NCBI GenBank assembly: GCA_902780635.1
Contig: CACZGH010000013.1
Coordinates: 31,746-95,745 of the forward strand
Length of the DNA: 64,000 nt
Direction of reading: 5' to 3'
DNA from: an uncultured Prevotellaceae bacterium
GTDB taxonomy: Bacteria; Bacteroidota; Bacteroidia; Bacteroidales; Bacteroidaceae
Shown: positions 56,008-63,599 of the stretch, one piece after another
Layout of the letters: every line of letters begins with the position of its first letter
Position numbering within the stretch: the first letter of the stretch is position 1
Program-made: the position numbers and the translations under genes
The notes under the pieces: model-generated
What the model saw: the letters and a program-made list of their open reading frames with translations, nothing else
The model's database searches: none
What the model was told of the DNA's origin: nothing

Positions 56008-56328
56008 TGGTTGTATGATTTATATGGATGTTCTTCTGATTTGATTTCAATGCCATGCGTTGTCCTCAGCTACAAAAATAAGAAATCTTTTTGGATTATC
56101 AAGTACTTAGTGCACAGAAAGTACAACAATTATTATATTCTAAACTAGCTTATCTGAGTTTTTCAGTTATTTGTACCAAATATTCCTGTGTTCGGTGAAC
56201 ATTTCTCTGGCATATAGAAGCCGAATTCTCTCCTTTCTTTTAAAATTTATCTGAATTACCAAAAAAAACATTTAAAAGCTTGGAGTGCAACTAAAATTTA
56301 GTTACATTTGCGAACAAATAAAGATTAT
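56008..56328. other. AT-rich intergenic region upstream of hicA
   Basis: About 320 bp without a gene. It holds the hicA promoter at its right end; otherwise I see only AT-rich sequence and no repeat, tRNA or structured element. Confidence 0.6.
56280..56310 (+). promoter_or_regulatory. Promoter of hicAB
   Basis: TTGG (56280-56283), 19 bp, TACATTTG (56303-56310). Transcription should start near 56316. Confidence 0.7.
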
Positions 56329-56586
56329 ATGAGTACAAAGGAAAAATTAAGAGAACGATTCCTAAAAATGCCATCAGACTTTACGTTTGATGAAATGCAA
56401 CAACTTCTCGCGGGCTTCGGCTATGAGAAAAGAAACAAAGGTCGCACCTCCGGTTCTCGTGTAATCTTCAAGAATGGTGACAAAAGACCAATTATGTTAC
56501 ATAAGCCTCATCCTGGTAATATTGTCAAAGGATATGCTATGCAACAAGTCTATAATGAATTGAAAGAAGCAGGTTTAATAAAATAG
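56329..56586 (+). CDS. hicA: HicA-type mRNA interferase toxin
   Basis: 85-residue toxin that cleaves mRNA. Starts at MSTKEKLRERF. dsRBD-like HicA fold: 'FDEMQQLLAGFGYEKRNKGRTSGSRVIFKNGDK', with the catalytic-type His in 'IMLHKPHPGNIVKGYA'. The gene is more AT-rich than its neighbours, in keeping with horizontal transfer. It precedes hicB by 11 bp (toxin first, the usual hicAB order). Confidence 0.92.
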   Translation: MSTKEKLRERFLKMPSDFTFDEMQQLLAGFGYEKRNKGRTSGSRVIFKNGDKRPIMLHKPHPGNIVKGYAMQQVYNELKEAGLIK

Positions 56587-56597
56587 GAGGACGCTTT

Positions 56598-56942
56598 ATG
56601 AATACAATGACTTATAAAGGCTATTTGGGCTCTGTTGCCTATAGCGAAAAAGATCAAGTTTTCTTTGGTAAGGTGGAAGGTATTAATGGTCTAGTTAATT
56701 TTGAAGGTGAAAGCGTAAAGGAGTTAACCGAAGCTTTCCATGAGGCCGTGGATGACTATCTCACCTATTGCGATGAAGAAGGGATTGAACCAGATAAAAG
56801 CTATACAGGAATCTTGAACGTTAGGCTTACTCCTGTCATTCATCGTCAAATTGCTTTGTTAGCAAAACAAGCAGGACTATCATTGAATGGCTACATCAAA
56901 CAAACCTTAGAAGAAAAAGCCAAAACAGAAATGGCTCTATAA
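56598..56942 (+). CDS. hicB: HicB-type antitoxin
   Basis: 114 residues. The N-terminal HicB fold ('YLGSVAYSEKDQVFFGKVEGINGLVNFEGESVKELTEAFHEAVDDYL') neutralises HicA; the C-terminal ribbon-helix-helix ('TGILNVRLTPVIHRQIALLAKQAGLSLNGYIKQTLEE') binds DNA, so it probably represses the hicAB promoter. An AGGAGG at 56585-56590 sits 7 bp before the ATG. Such a strong Shine-Dalgarno is unusual in this genome and may ensure antitoxin excess, or betray transfer. Confidence 0.92.
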   Translation: MNTMTYKGYLGSVAYSEKDQVFFGKVEGINGLVNFEGESVKELTEAFHEAVDDYLTYCDEEGIEPDKSYTGILNVRLTPVIHRQIALLAKQAGLSLNGYIKQTLEEKAKTEMAL

Positions 56943-57002
56943 CAATTACTCAACTTTCTCTCAAGTTGTTAGGCTTTTATATCTCAAAAGAGCAATTTTA
57001 GA

Positions 57003-57032
57003 AAAAAGCCCCTCCTATTCAGGAGAGGCTTT
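57003..57032. terminator. Terminator between hicB and tsf
   Basis: Stem AAAAAGCCCCTCCT with AGGAGAGGCTTTTT (one mismatch), loop ATTC; symmetrical A and T tracts serve both converging transcripts. Confidence 0.88.
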
Positions 57033-57058
57033 TTCTTATCAATATCTTACGGAAGATA

Positions 57059-58060
57059 TTAGTCGGCACGGAGTGTGAAACGCTTGAAGGCAACAACCTT
57101 CAGGTCTTTGTCAGCAGCTTTCAGATAAGTAGCGACATTCTCCTTGTTCTCAGCCTTGATGAACTCCTGGTTGACCAGACAGCTCTCTTTGAAGAACTTA
57201 GCCAGACGACCCTTGGCGATGTTCTGAATCATCTGCTCGGGCATGTTGGCGGCCTTCTCAGCAGCAGCCTTCACCTTGATCTCACGGGCTTTCTGAGCCT
57301 CTTCCTCGGTGAGCCAGCCCTTAGCGATGTTAGAGCTGATATGATCCTCGCTGTCCACGAGGTTGGCGTTGATGCCAGCCTTCTTCAGCTGCACCTCCAC
57401 ATACTTCTCAATCTGCTCTTCCTTGGTCTTCTGGATAGCGATCTGCAACTCATTGTCCTTCACTGACTGGGGAACACTCTCCTCGTCAAGAGCCACAGGA
57501 TTCATAGCAGCCACCTGCATGGTGATCTGGTGACCCTGCTCCTCGAAGTCCTTGTTGAGCTGTACGAGGGTGCAAAGCAGGTTCTTGCCCTGGTGGTTGT
57601 AGGAGTAGATGTTCTCACCCTCGAGATAGTTGTAGCCGTCGAGCTCCATCTTCTCACCGGTGATACCTGAACGCTGGGTCACAGCCTCGGCAGCGGTCTG
57701 GCCGTCGGCCAGAACGAGAGCCTTCACCTCCTCGATGTCCTTGCACTTGTTGGCAACGGCAGCGTCGAGAATAGCCTGTGTCAGAGCAATGAAGTCGGCA
57801 CCATTGGCCACGAAGTCGGTCTCGCACTTGAGGGCGAGGATAGCGGCAAAGTCTTTCTCCACCTTCACGAGCACACAGCCGTTGGAGGTCTCACGGTCGC
57901 TGCGCTTAGCGGCGATAGCGAGTCCACGCTCACGGAGCAGGTCTTTTGCCTTGTCGAAGTCGCCTTCTGCCTCGGTGAGGGCCTTCTTGACGTCAGCCAG
58001 ACCAGCACCAGTCATCGCGCGAAGCTTCTTGATATCTTCCATATTTGGTTTGTAAGCCAT
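57059..58060 (-). CDS. tsf: Elongation factor Ts
   Basis: Nucleotide exchange factor for EF-Tu. N-terminal UBA-like 'DIKKLRAMTGAGLADVKKALTEAEGDFDKAKDLLRERG', then 'VEKDFAAILALKCETDFVAN', the TDFV motif that contacts EF-Tu. 333 residues; the middle domain carries an extra segment ('GEKMELDGYNYLEGENIYSYNHQGKNLL'), as in Bacteroidota homologues. Follows rpsB on the same strand. Confidence 0.97.
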   Translation of the reverse strand: MAYKPNMEDIKKLRAMTGAGLADVKKALTEAEGDFDKAKDLLRERGLAIAAKRSDRETSNGCVLVKVEKDFAAILALKCETDFVANGADFIALTQAILDAAVANKCKDIEEVKALVLADGQTAAEAVTQRSGITGEKMELDGYNYLEGENIYSYNHQGKNLLCTLVQLNKDFEEQGHQITMQVAAMNPVALDEESVPQSVKDNELQIAIQKTKEEQIEKYVEVQLKKAGINANLVDSEDHISSNIAKGWLTEEEAQKAREIKVKAAAEKAANMPEQMIQNIAKGRLAKFFKESCLVNQEFIKAENKENVATYLKAADKDLKVVAFKRFTLRAD

Positions 58061-58101
58061 GATATTCTAATATTTTTATTGGTGAATATTAATTGTTAAA
58101 T

Positions 58102-58166
58102 GCTGTTCGCTATTCGTGGTGGCAGTCCGCACAAAATCGAACGCCGAACAGCGAATACCGAACAGC
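58102..58166 (-). other. Intercistronic hairpin between rpsB and tsf
   Basis: 15-bp arms (GCTGTTCGCTATTCG and its complement, one mismatch) separated by 35 nt. May be a repeat element or an mRNA processing site. Confidence 0.55.
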
Positions 58167-58174
58167 TGAAAAAA

Positions 58175-59014
58175 CTACTCAGCGGCGGGAGCCTCTTCTG
58201 CCTCCTCAGCGGCGGGAGCCTCAGCCTCCTCAGCAGCGTCCTTGCGGGCTTTGCGAGCACGCTTGGGCTTTGCGTCGGCAGCTTCCTCACTCTGCTCAGC
58301 AGCGGCTTTCTCGTCAGCCTTCTCAGCCTTGCGCTCCTCCAGACCCTCGGCGATAGCGGCGCAGCAAGCGGTCAGGATCACGTCGATGCTGTCCTTAGCG
58401 TCGTCATTGGCGGGAATCACGAAGTCGATGTCGTCAGGATTAGAATTGGTGTCGACGATGCCGAACACGGGGATACCCAGACGGATGGCCTCTTTCACTG
58501 CGATGTTCTCCTTCATCACGTCCACAACGAAAAGTGCGGAGGGCAGACGGGTCAGGTCGGCGATAGAACCAAGGTTCTTCTCCAACTTGGCACGCTGGCG
58601 GGTGATCTGAAGCAACTCACGCTTGGAGAGATTGGCAAAAGTACCGTCACTCATCAGTTTGTCGATGTTGGCCATTTTCTTCACGGCCTTACGGATGGTG
58701 GGGAAGTTGGTGAGCATACCGCCCGGCCAACGCTCGATGACGTAAGGCATATTCACACTTGCAGCTTTCTCAGCTACAATGCTCTTAGCTTGTTTTTTAG
58801 TAGCGACGAAGAGCACTTTCTTGCCCGACTTGGCAATCTGCTTCAGGGCATCAGCAGCCTCGTCTATCTTAGCTACAGTCTTGTGAAGGTCGATGATGTG
58901 GATACCGTTGCGCTCCATGAAGATGTAAGGAGCCATGGCTGGATTCCATTTGCGGCGAAGGTGACCAAAGTGGCAACCTGCCTCCAGCAGCATATCAAAA
59001 TTTGTTCTTGACAT
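58175..59014 (-). CDS. rpsB: Small ribosomal subunit protein uS2
   Basis: 30S protein, 279 residues: 'NFDMLLEAGCHFGHLRRKWNPAMAPYIFMERNGIHIIDLHKTV', 'WPGGMLTNFPTIRKAVKKM' and 'DVMKENIAVKEAIRLGIPVFGIVDTNSNPDDIDFVIPANDDA'. The last ~50 residues are an Ala/Glu-rich tail with KPKRARKARK in the middle, absent from most uS2 proteins. Confidence 0.97.
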   Translation of the reverse strand: MSRTNFDMLLEAGCHFGHLRRKWNPAMAPYIFMERNGIHIIDLHKTVAKIDEAADALKQIAKSGKKVLFVATKKQAKSIVAEKAASVNMPYVIERWPGGMLTNFPTIRKAVKKMANIDKLMSDGTFANLSKRELLQITRQRAKLEKNLGSIADLTRLPSALFVVDVMKENIAVKEAIRLGIPVFGIVDTNSNPDDIDFVIPANDDAKDSIDVILTACCAAIAEGLEERKAEKADEKAAAEQSEEAADAKPKRARKARKDAAEEAEAPAAEEAEEAPAAE

Positions 59015-59116
59015 TTTTTTGTTGATTTTTTATTTGTTTACTTTCCTTTTAGTTGTATGCTAACCAGCCAGTGAGTAATCACACAGCCTGAGAGAAAAAC
59101 AGACTGACAAGAGTCT

Positions 59117-59147
59117 CACCGGTTTGGATACTAAACTCTTTCCGGTG
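59117..59147 (-). other. Hairpin between rpsI and rpsB
   Basis: 6-bp stem CACCGG/CCGGTG with a 19-nt loop, about 100 nt upstream of rpsB. The 140-bp gap is long for a ribosomal operon, so this could be a control element for rpsB (inference) or a separate promoter region. Confidence 0.4.
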
Positions 59148-59154
59148 ACAAGGA

Positions 59155-59541
59155 TTAACGCTTGCTGAACTGGAAACGACGACGTGCCTTGGGCTGACCT
59201 GGCTTCTTGCGCTCCACAGCGCGTGAGTCGCGGGTGAGGAAGCCCTGAGTCTTAAGAGCTTTCTTGTCCTCGGCGTTGATTTTCACCAGCGCACGGGCGA
59301 TAGCGAGACGCAGAGCCTGGCTCTGACCTGTGAAACCGCCGCCATCGAGGTTGACTTTCACGTCATATTTCTCTGCCACGTTGAGCAGGTTAAGGGGCTG
59401 CTTCACCACATACTGCAGGATAGCTGAGGGAAAATACTCGGTGAGGTCTTTCTTGTTGATGGTGATTTTGCCGCTACCCTCTGAGAGGTATACACGTGCC
59501 ACAGCACTCTTGCGGCGACCTATTGCATTAATAACTTCCAT
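59155..59541 (-). CDS. rpsI: Small ribosomal subunit protein uS9
   Basis: 128 residues: 'NAIGRRKSAVARVYLSEGSGKITINKKDLTEYFP', 'GGGFTGQSQALRLAIARALVKIN' and the C-terminal 'DSRAVERKKPGQPKARRRFQFSKR' that reaches the P-site tRNA. Follows rplM by 8 bp, the universal rplM-rpsI order. Confidence 0.98.
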   Translation of the reverse strand: MEVINAIGRRKSAVARVYLSEGSGKITINKKDLTEYFPSAILQYVVKQPLNLLNVAEKYDVKVNLDGGGFTGQSQALRLAIARALVKINAEDKKALKTQGFLTRDSRAVERKKPGQPKARRRFQFSKR

Positions 59542-59549
59542 TCCTGTGA

Positions 59550-60011
59550 TTATTTATACTGGTTAATATCAATTGCCTTGGGTTTCTGAGCCTCATGCTT
59601 GTGCTCGGTGCCCTCATAAATATAAAGATTGTCCAGAAGCCTGCGGCCAAGTGGGCCTTTGGGGAGCATGCCTTTCACAGCATGACGCAGGATACGGTCT
59701 GCGCCGTCTTTCTTCTGACGCAGCTTGGCGGGGGTGTCAAAACGCTGGCCACCCGGATAACCAGTATAACGTGTGTAAACCTTGTCGGTCTCTTTGTTGC
59801 CAGTGAATATCACTTTCTTTGCGTTGATGATGATCACATTGTCACCACAGTCAACATGCGGGGTGAAAGTGGGCTTGTATTTTCCGCGGAGCAACTTGGC
59901 TACCTTGGAGCAGAGACGACCAACTACCTGGTCGGTGGCATCAATTACCACCCACTCTTTTTTGGCTGTTTCCTTATTGACGGAAATAGTCTTGTAACTT
60001 AAAGTGTTCAT
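59550..60011 (-). CDS. rplM: Large ribosomal subunit protein uL13
   Basis: 153 residues starting at MNTLSYKTISVNKETAKKEW; the longer frame lies in the leader. Motifs: 'WVVIDATDQVVGRLCSKVAKLLRGKYKPTFTPHVDCGDNVIIINAKKV' and 'VKGMLPKGPLGRRLLDNLYIYEG'. First gene of the ribosomal block. Confidence 0.97.
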   Translation of the reverse strand: MNTLSYKTISVNKETAKKEWVVIDATDQVVGRLCSKVAKLLRGKYKPTFTPHVDCGDNVIIINAKKVIFTGNKETDKVYTRYTGYPGGQRFDTPAKLRQKKDGADRILRHAVKGMLPKGPLGRRLLDNLYIYEGTEHKHEAQKPKAIDINQYK

Positions 60012-60145
60012 TTCAAAATTTAAATTTACTACTAAAAAACAATTAATTAACGTGAAACAATGATTCACTAACCGTCATGCCTGGCCAAAAGCATGGCTAT
60101 TAACACACTGCTTCTGAGGGCTCTAAGCACACCCTCGTAATAATC
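60012..60145 (-). promoter_or_regulatory. Candidate rplM leader (possible L13 autoregulation)
   Basis: From a TACCTTTG box (60152-60159, - strand) a leader of ~134 nt precedes rplM. It contains a GAGGG/CCCTC hairpin and a CATGC/GCATG hairpin. Autoregulatory uL13 leaders exist in other phyla; its role here is inference. Confidence 0.5.
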
Positions 60146-60245
60146 GGACTGCAAAGGTACACATTTATTTATACTCTGCGAAACTTAGGGGGTAAAGAAT
60201 CTTTGGAATTTTAAAAAATTAACATTTTTAATATTTTTTATAAGC

Positions 60246-60276
60246 AAAAAAAGGTATGTCCTCGAAAGAACATACC
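60246..60276 (-). terminator. Terminator of the GntR operon
   Basis: Stem GGTATGT/ACATACC with a 10-nt loop, then T7 on the - strand, 23 bp after the gntR stop. Confidence 0.9.
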
Positions 60277-60298
60277 CTTTCTCAATATATAAAGGCAC

Positions 60299-60655
60299 TC
60301 AACAAATGCGTTTCCACGCTTCCTGCACATCCTTGATATCGATGTCCAACAGACGCATATTGCGGAACAACTCAGGCAGTGTCTGCTCCATGAACTCGCG
60401 GCGGCGCGTACTCATGATTCTCTCTTTGGCACCAGGCTGGACGAAGTAGCCTAAGCCACGTCGGTTGTAGATGATCTCGTCACGTGCCAACTGATCGTAA
60501 GCCTTCATAGCGGTGTTGGTATTCACTTGCAGCAGCACGGCATACTCTCGCACACTCGGGATACGGGCATCGTCCTGATACTTCCCTGAGATGATCTCAT
60601 CGCAGAGGCGGTCGGCCATCTGGATGTATATTGCTTTATCACCATTAAAAGTCAT
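60299..60655 (-). CDS. GntR-family regulator, YtrA type
   Basis: 118 residues: a winged helix-turn-helix ('IYIQMADRLCDEIISGKYQDDARIPSVREYAVLLQVNTNTAMKAYDQLARDEIIYNRRGLGYFV') plus a short ~35-residue C-terminal arm, as in YtrA-type repressors of ABC operons. The start overlaps the permease stop by 4 bp. Here it is last in the operon, whereas regulators of this type more often come first. A palindrome at the operon promoter (63567-63590) is the likely operator. Confidence 0.92.
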   Translation of the reverse strand: MTFNGDKAIYIQMADRLCDEIISGKYQDDARIPSVREYAVLLQVNTNTAMKAYDQLARDEIIYNRRGLGYFVQPGAKERIMSTRRREFMEQTLPELFRNMRLLDIDIKDVQEAWKRIC

Positions 60656-61416
60656 ACGTTAACCCATTTAGAAGTAATGATCTGATACCGCTTGAAAATC
60701 TTATAGGAGAGATAGTAATTGAGAAGAGTAAACACACTCCCGCCTACTATTAGATACCAATATGCCACAGTCTCATTCAACTCATAGACGTCCCAGTCTA
60801 TGTGCTGCGCACTCTTGAAGATGAGGATGATAAGCAGCACTCCAACGACAAAAACAACTGAAGTGGTAAGCAATGAAGCATTACGGCGGAAGAACGTGCC
60901 ACCAAGCATAAACACGGAGTGTAACCAAACCGTAAACACCGCAAAGGAAATCCATCCCATCCAGGCCTCACCGTTGGTCGGAGCCGATGCACTGATGTTG
61001 TCCCATACGCTACTGATATTCATCACATGATCATTCCAGCTGAATGCATAGGAAAGAAGCAGTGAGACAACATCTGCGGCTAAGAAGCCGAGGATACCGA
61101 CGATGATCCATATGACCGTAAAGGACAACCATCTGACTACATATTTCTCCAGATGCGAGGCCGGCAGCATCAAATAGGTCACATAGTCCTGCTTTGTATT
61201 CAGATTTTTAAATAGTTCGCTGATGCCTATGATCACATACATATACATAACGACTTGGTAAAATGGCCCTACATGTTCACCTGAGAAATGAAAGATATAC
61301 ATCAGCAATAAGAATGCGAAGAACATGCCTAATAATTTGCGCAGAAAAAAACGCTTCTGGGAAGCCAGATCCCAACGAAAGGTGTCAACAAATCTATTCC
61401 ATTTAAAATTACTCAT
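60652..61416 (-). CDS. Membrane component of an ABC transporter
   Basis: 254 residues with six hydrophobic segments ('FFAFLLLMYIFHF', 'VVMYMYVIIGISELF', 'FTVIWIIVGILGFLAADVVSLLLS', 'SVVFVVGVLLIILIF', 'WYLIVGGSVFTLLNYYLSYKIF') and no signal peptide. 'LMLPASHLEKYVVRWL' is seen in Bacteroidota ABC-2-like permeases linked to YtrA regulators. It pairs with the ATPase at 62146-62973. Substrate unknown. Confidence 0.8.
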   Translation of the reverse strand: MSNFKWNRFVDTFRWDLASQKRFFLRKLLGMFFAFLLLMYIFHFSGEHVGPFYQVVMYMYVIIGISELFKNLNTKQDYVTYLMLPASHLEKYVVRWLSFTVIWIIVGILGFLAADVVSLLLSYAFSWNDHVMNISSVWDNISASAPTNGEAWMGWISFAVFTVWLHSVFMLGGTFFRRNASLLTTSVVFVVGVLLIILIFKSAQHIDWDVYELNETVAYWYLIVGGSVFTLLNYYLSYKIFKRYQIITSKWVNV

Positions 61417-61434
61417 GATGATTCCTCCTATCTC

Positions 61435-62133
61435 TTATTTTTCTTTTATTCTTAAATCTTGCTTACGTATCGACGCCACACCGCTCTTGTTCTCTACCAG
61501 ATTGGTGAGGTCGCCACTGAGTGTCATATTGCCCGCACCAGCTATAGTACATACAGACAGGCCACAGTTGACATAGTTGACATCCGCATTACCAGCACCT
61601 TCCATATTGATTCCAGAATAGAGGCAGTCATGAAGACCGAGGGTCATATTAGCAGCTCCACTCATATTCATCTGCAAGGTGTCACATTTGAGATAGTCGA
61701 TGTTGACCGAACCTGCACCAGCCAAATTGAAGTTCAATTTCTTCACAGCCATCGTGTCAGCAACATTAAAGTTTCCGGTACCAGCCAATACAATCTCGGT
61801 AAGCAGAGGGCTTGTCACATACACAGTCACCATAGATTTGCGGCCAAACATGTTGGTGAAAGAATGGTCTTCATGCCGTATGGAAAGGGTTTCACCCTCA
61901 TGACTGACCTTCACCCGGTCTAATAGATTTTTCGGTCCGCTCATGGTCACAGAGCAACTGTCACCTTGGCGATATACCAAACTATATGCTCCAGCGATTG
62001 AAATACTACTAAATTCGCTTGTTGTCACATTCTTTGTTATTTCAGCCGTGTCAACATCTTTTCTTTTCTGAATGAGACAGGATGAAAGACACAAAGTCAG
62101 CAAAAGGGCTGACGCCAAACCGATATGTTTCAT
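61435..62133 (-). CDS. DUF2807-type (GIN domain) lipoprotein
   Basis: 232 residues. Lipobox 'LCLSSC|LIQKRK'. The body is a right-handed beta-helix-like repeat of 'GAGNxxV/GAANMTL' turns ('LAGAGSVNIDYLKC', 'MSGAANMTLGLHDC', 'MEGAGNADVNYVNC', 'IAGAGNMTLSGDL'), the hallmark of DUF2807. Function of the family is unknown, possibly a sensor of envelope state. It lies between the ATPase and permease genes. Confidence 0.88.
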   Translation of the reverse strand: MKHIGLASALLLTLCLSSCLIQKRKDVDTAEITKNVTTSEFSSISIAGAYSLVYRQGDSCSVTMSGPKNLLDRVKVSHEGETLSIRHEDHSFTNMFGRKSMVTVYVTSPLLTEIVLAGTGNFNVADTMAVKKLNFNLAGAGSVNIDYLKCDTLQMNMSGAANMTLGLHDCLYSGINMEGAGNADVNYVNCGLSVCTIAGAGNMTLSGDLTNLVENKSGVASIRKQDLRIKEK

Positions 62134-62145
62134 TTTATGTGGGTT

Positions 62146-62973
62146 TTAAAAGTTGATGTTCTTATTATTGGTCACTGCATTGAAAAACAATTCAAGATTG
62201 AGGGAAGTCTCCCCTTCACCATCATTCCGTCTCACCATGACAGCATTGCCATGCATGGTAGGCTCTGAATAGATGACGCTGTCGTCCATTTCTGAAGGCA
62301 TGCGGTAGTCAAATTGATAGCGGGAGAGGACATCGGAAACAGATGAGTCGCAGAGCAATCGGTTCTGACTGAGAATCAGGATATGGTCGAGCAGCGACTC
62401 TACATCATGCACCTGATGGGTGGAAATGAGCAGGATGCGGTCATCTGACATGTTATTGGCAATAGTCCTGCGGAATTGTGCTTTCGAGGGAATATCCAAA
62501 CCGTTAGTGGGCTCATCCATCAGAAGCAGGCGGGTGCCGGCAGCAAGGGCGAAACTCATAAATACTTTCTTCTTCTGACCCATGGAAAGCTCATTGAGTT
62601 TGAGAGAATCAGGAAGTTCAAAGTCATTCAGGCAGTTTCGCAGCACCTCACGACTAAACTGAGGATAAAACGGCTGGTTGATACGTACATATTGGTCAAG
62701 TGACATCGAGGGCATGTCAAACTCTTCTGGCACGATGAATATCTCCTTCAGCATTTCAGGACGTCTTTCAAATGATTCGTAACCATTGACTCTGACAGAT
62801 CCTTTTCCAGGACGAAGCAGTCCGGCTATCAGATAAAGCAATGTGCTCTTGCCGGTACCATTCTTGCCCAGCAGACCATAGATATTGTTCTCACTGAGTT
62901 GCAGGCTGAAATTGTCAAACACTTGTTCTTTCTGCCCTGCATATTTATATTGGATGTTTTTTACGTCAATCAT
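62146..62973 (-). CDS. ABC transporter ATPase
   Basis: 275 residues: Walker A 'GLLGKNGTGKSTLLYLIAGL', signature 'LNELSMGQKKKVFMSFAL', Walker B 'RLLLMDEPTNGLD', H-loop 'LISTHQVHDVE'. Drives the permease encoded two genes downstream. YtrB-like. Confidence 0.95.
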   Translation of the reverse strand: MIDVKNIQYKYAGQKEQVFDNFSLQLSENNIYGLLGKNGTGKSTLLYLIAGLLRPGKGSVRVNGYESFERRPEMLKEIFIVPEEFDMPSMSLDQYVRINQPFYPQFSREVLRNCLNDFELPDSLKLNELSMGQKKKVFMSFALAAGTRLLLMDEPTNGLDIPSKAQFRRTIANNMSDDRILLISTHQVHDVESLLDHILILSQNRLLCDSSVSDVLSRYQFDYRMPSEMDDSVIYSEPTMHGNAVMVRRNDGEGETSLNLELFFNAVTNNKNINF

Positions 62974-63040
62974 AATTCTAATCTAACATTAAACGTTACA
63001 ACAATACAATTTTCATCTTTCATTTTTAATTTTTCATCTT

Positions 63041-63529
63041 TCATTTTACGTCCATTTCCGCCAGGAGCAGACCCTCATAAGGACTAAACACGTTCAGCTG
63101 ATTGGATAAGCGGTAGTCGCCTTGATGGTTCTTCTGAAGATAGTTGACAGAGAGCACCTGACCTTTCTCGATGTGATAGATTGCTTTCTCTTGGATGTCT
63201 TTCCACTCCTGAAGATTTTTGTTCCATTCACTGTGAGCAACCTCATAACCCTCGTCGGTATAGCAGAATTGCAAACGGTAGCTGGGCTGATAACTCTTAC
63301 TCCAAACGTCCCATCGGCTGACCACTTTCTCAGTAAGGCGGCCCAGGGCATCGTAGTCATAATGGCAAGCGAGACGTGGACTGAGACCTTCTTCTCCCTG
63401 ATTGTAGACATACACCGTCGTAACGATACCATTCTCCATCTCTGCATTGTAGCAATACTCACTGCTCTGATTCAACGAAGCATTCATGTACAGACTCAGT
63501 ACGGTCAAAACTGTGATAATCGTTTCCAT
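63041..63529 (-). CDS. Small exported protein, DUF3836-like
   Basis: 162 residues. The N-terminus is a weak signal (METIITVLTVLSLYMNASLNQ). The body is rich in Tyr and Trp ('YDYDALGRLTEKVVSRWDVWSKSYQPSYRLQFCY', 'EWNKNLQEWKDIQEKAIYHI'), like the repeat-type secreted proteins labelled DUF3836 in Bacteroides. First gene of the GntR/ABC operon, 67 bp before the ATPase gene. Role unknown. Confidence 0.75.
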   Translation of the reverse strand: METIITVLTVLSLYMNASLNQSSEYCYNAEMENGIVTTVYVYNQGEEGLSPRLACHYDYDALGRLTEKVVSRWDVWSKSYQPSYRLQFCYTDEGYEVAHSEWNKNLQEWKDIQEKAIYHIEKGQVLSVNYLQKNHQGDYRLSNQLNVFSPYEGLLLAEMDVK

Positions 63530-63566
63530 AATCTTCTATATTTTGATGTTAATAATTTAGTGTTTT

Positions 63567-63599
63567 AGTGTACTACTTTAATAGTACACTGCAAAAGTA
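63567..63599 (-). promoter_or_regulatory. Promoter and overlapping operator of the ABC-GntR operon
   Basis: A -7 box TACTTTTG (63592-63599, - strand) abuts a palindrome AGTGTACTA-N6-TAGTACACT (63567-63590) covering the expected transcription start. The arms resemble YtrA/GntR-type operators. Repression by the encoded GntR protein is inferred. Confidence 0.75.
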
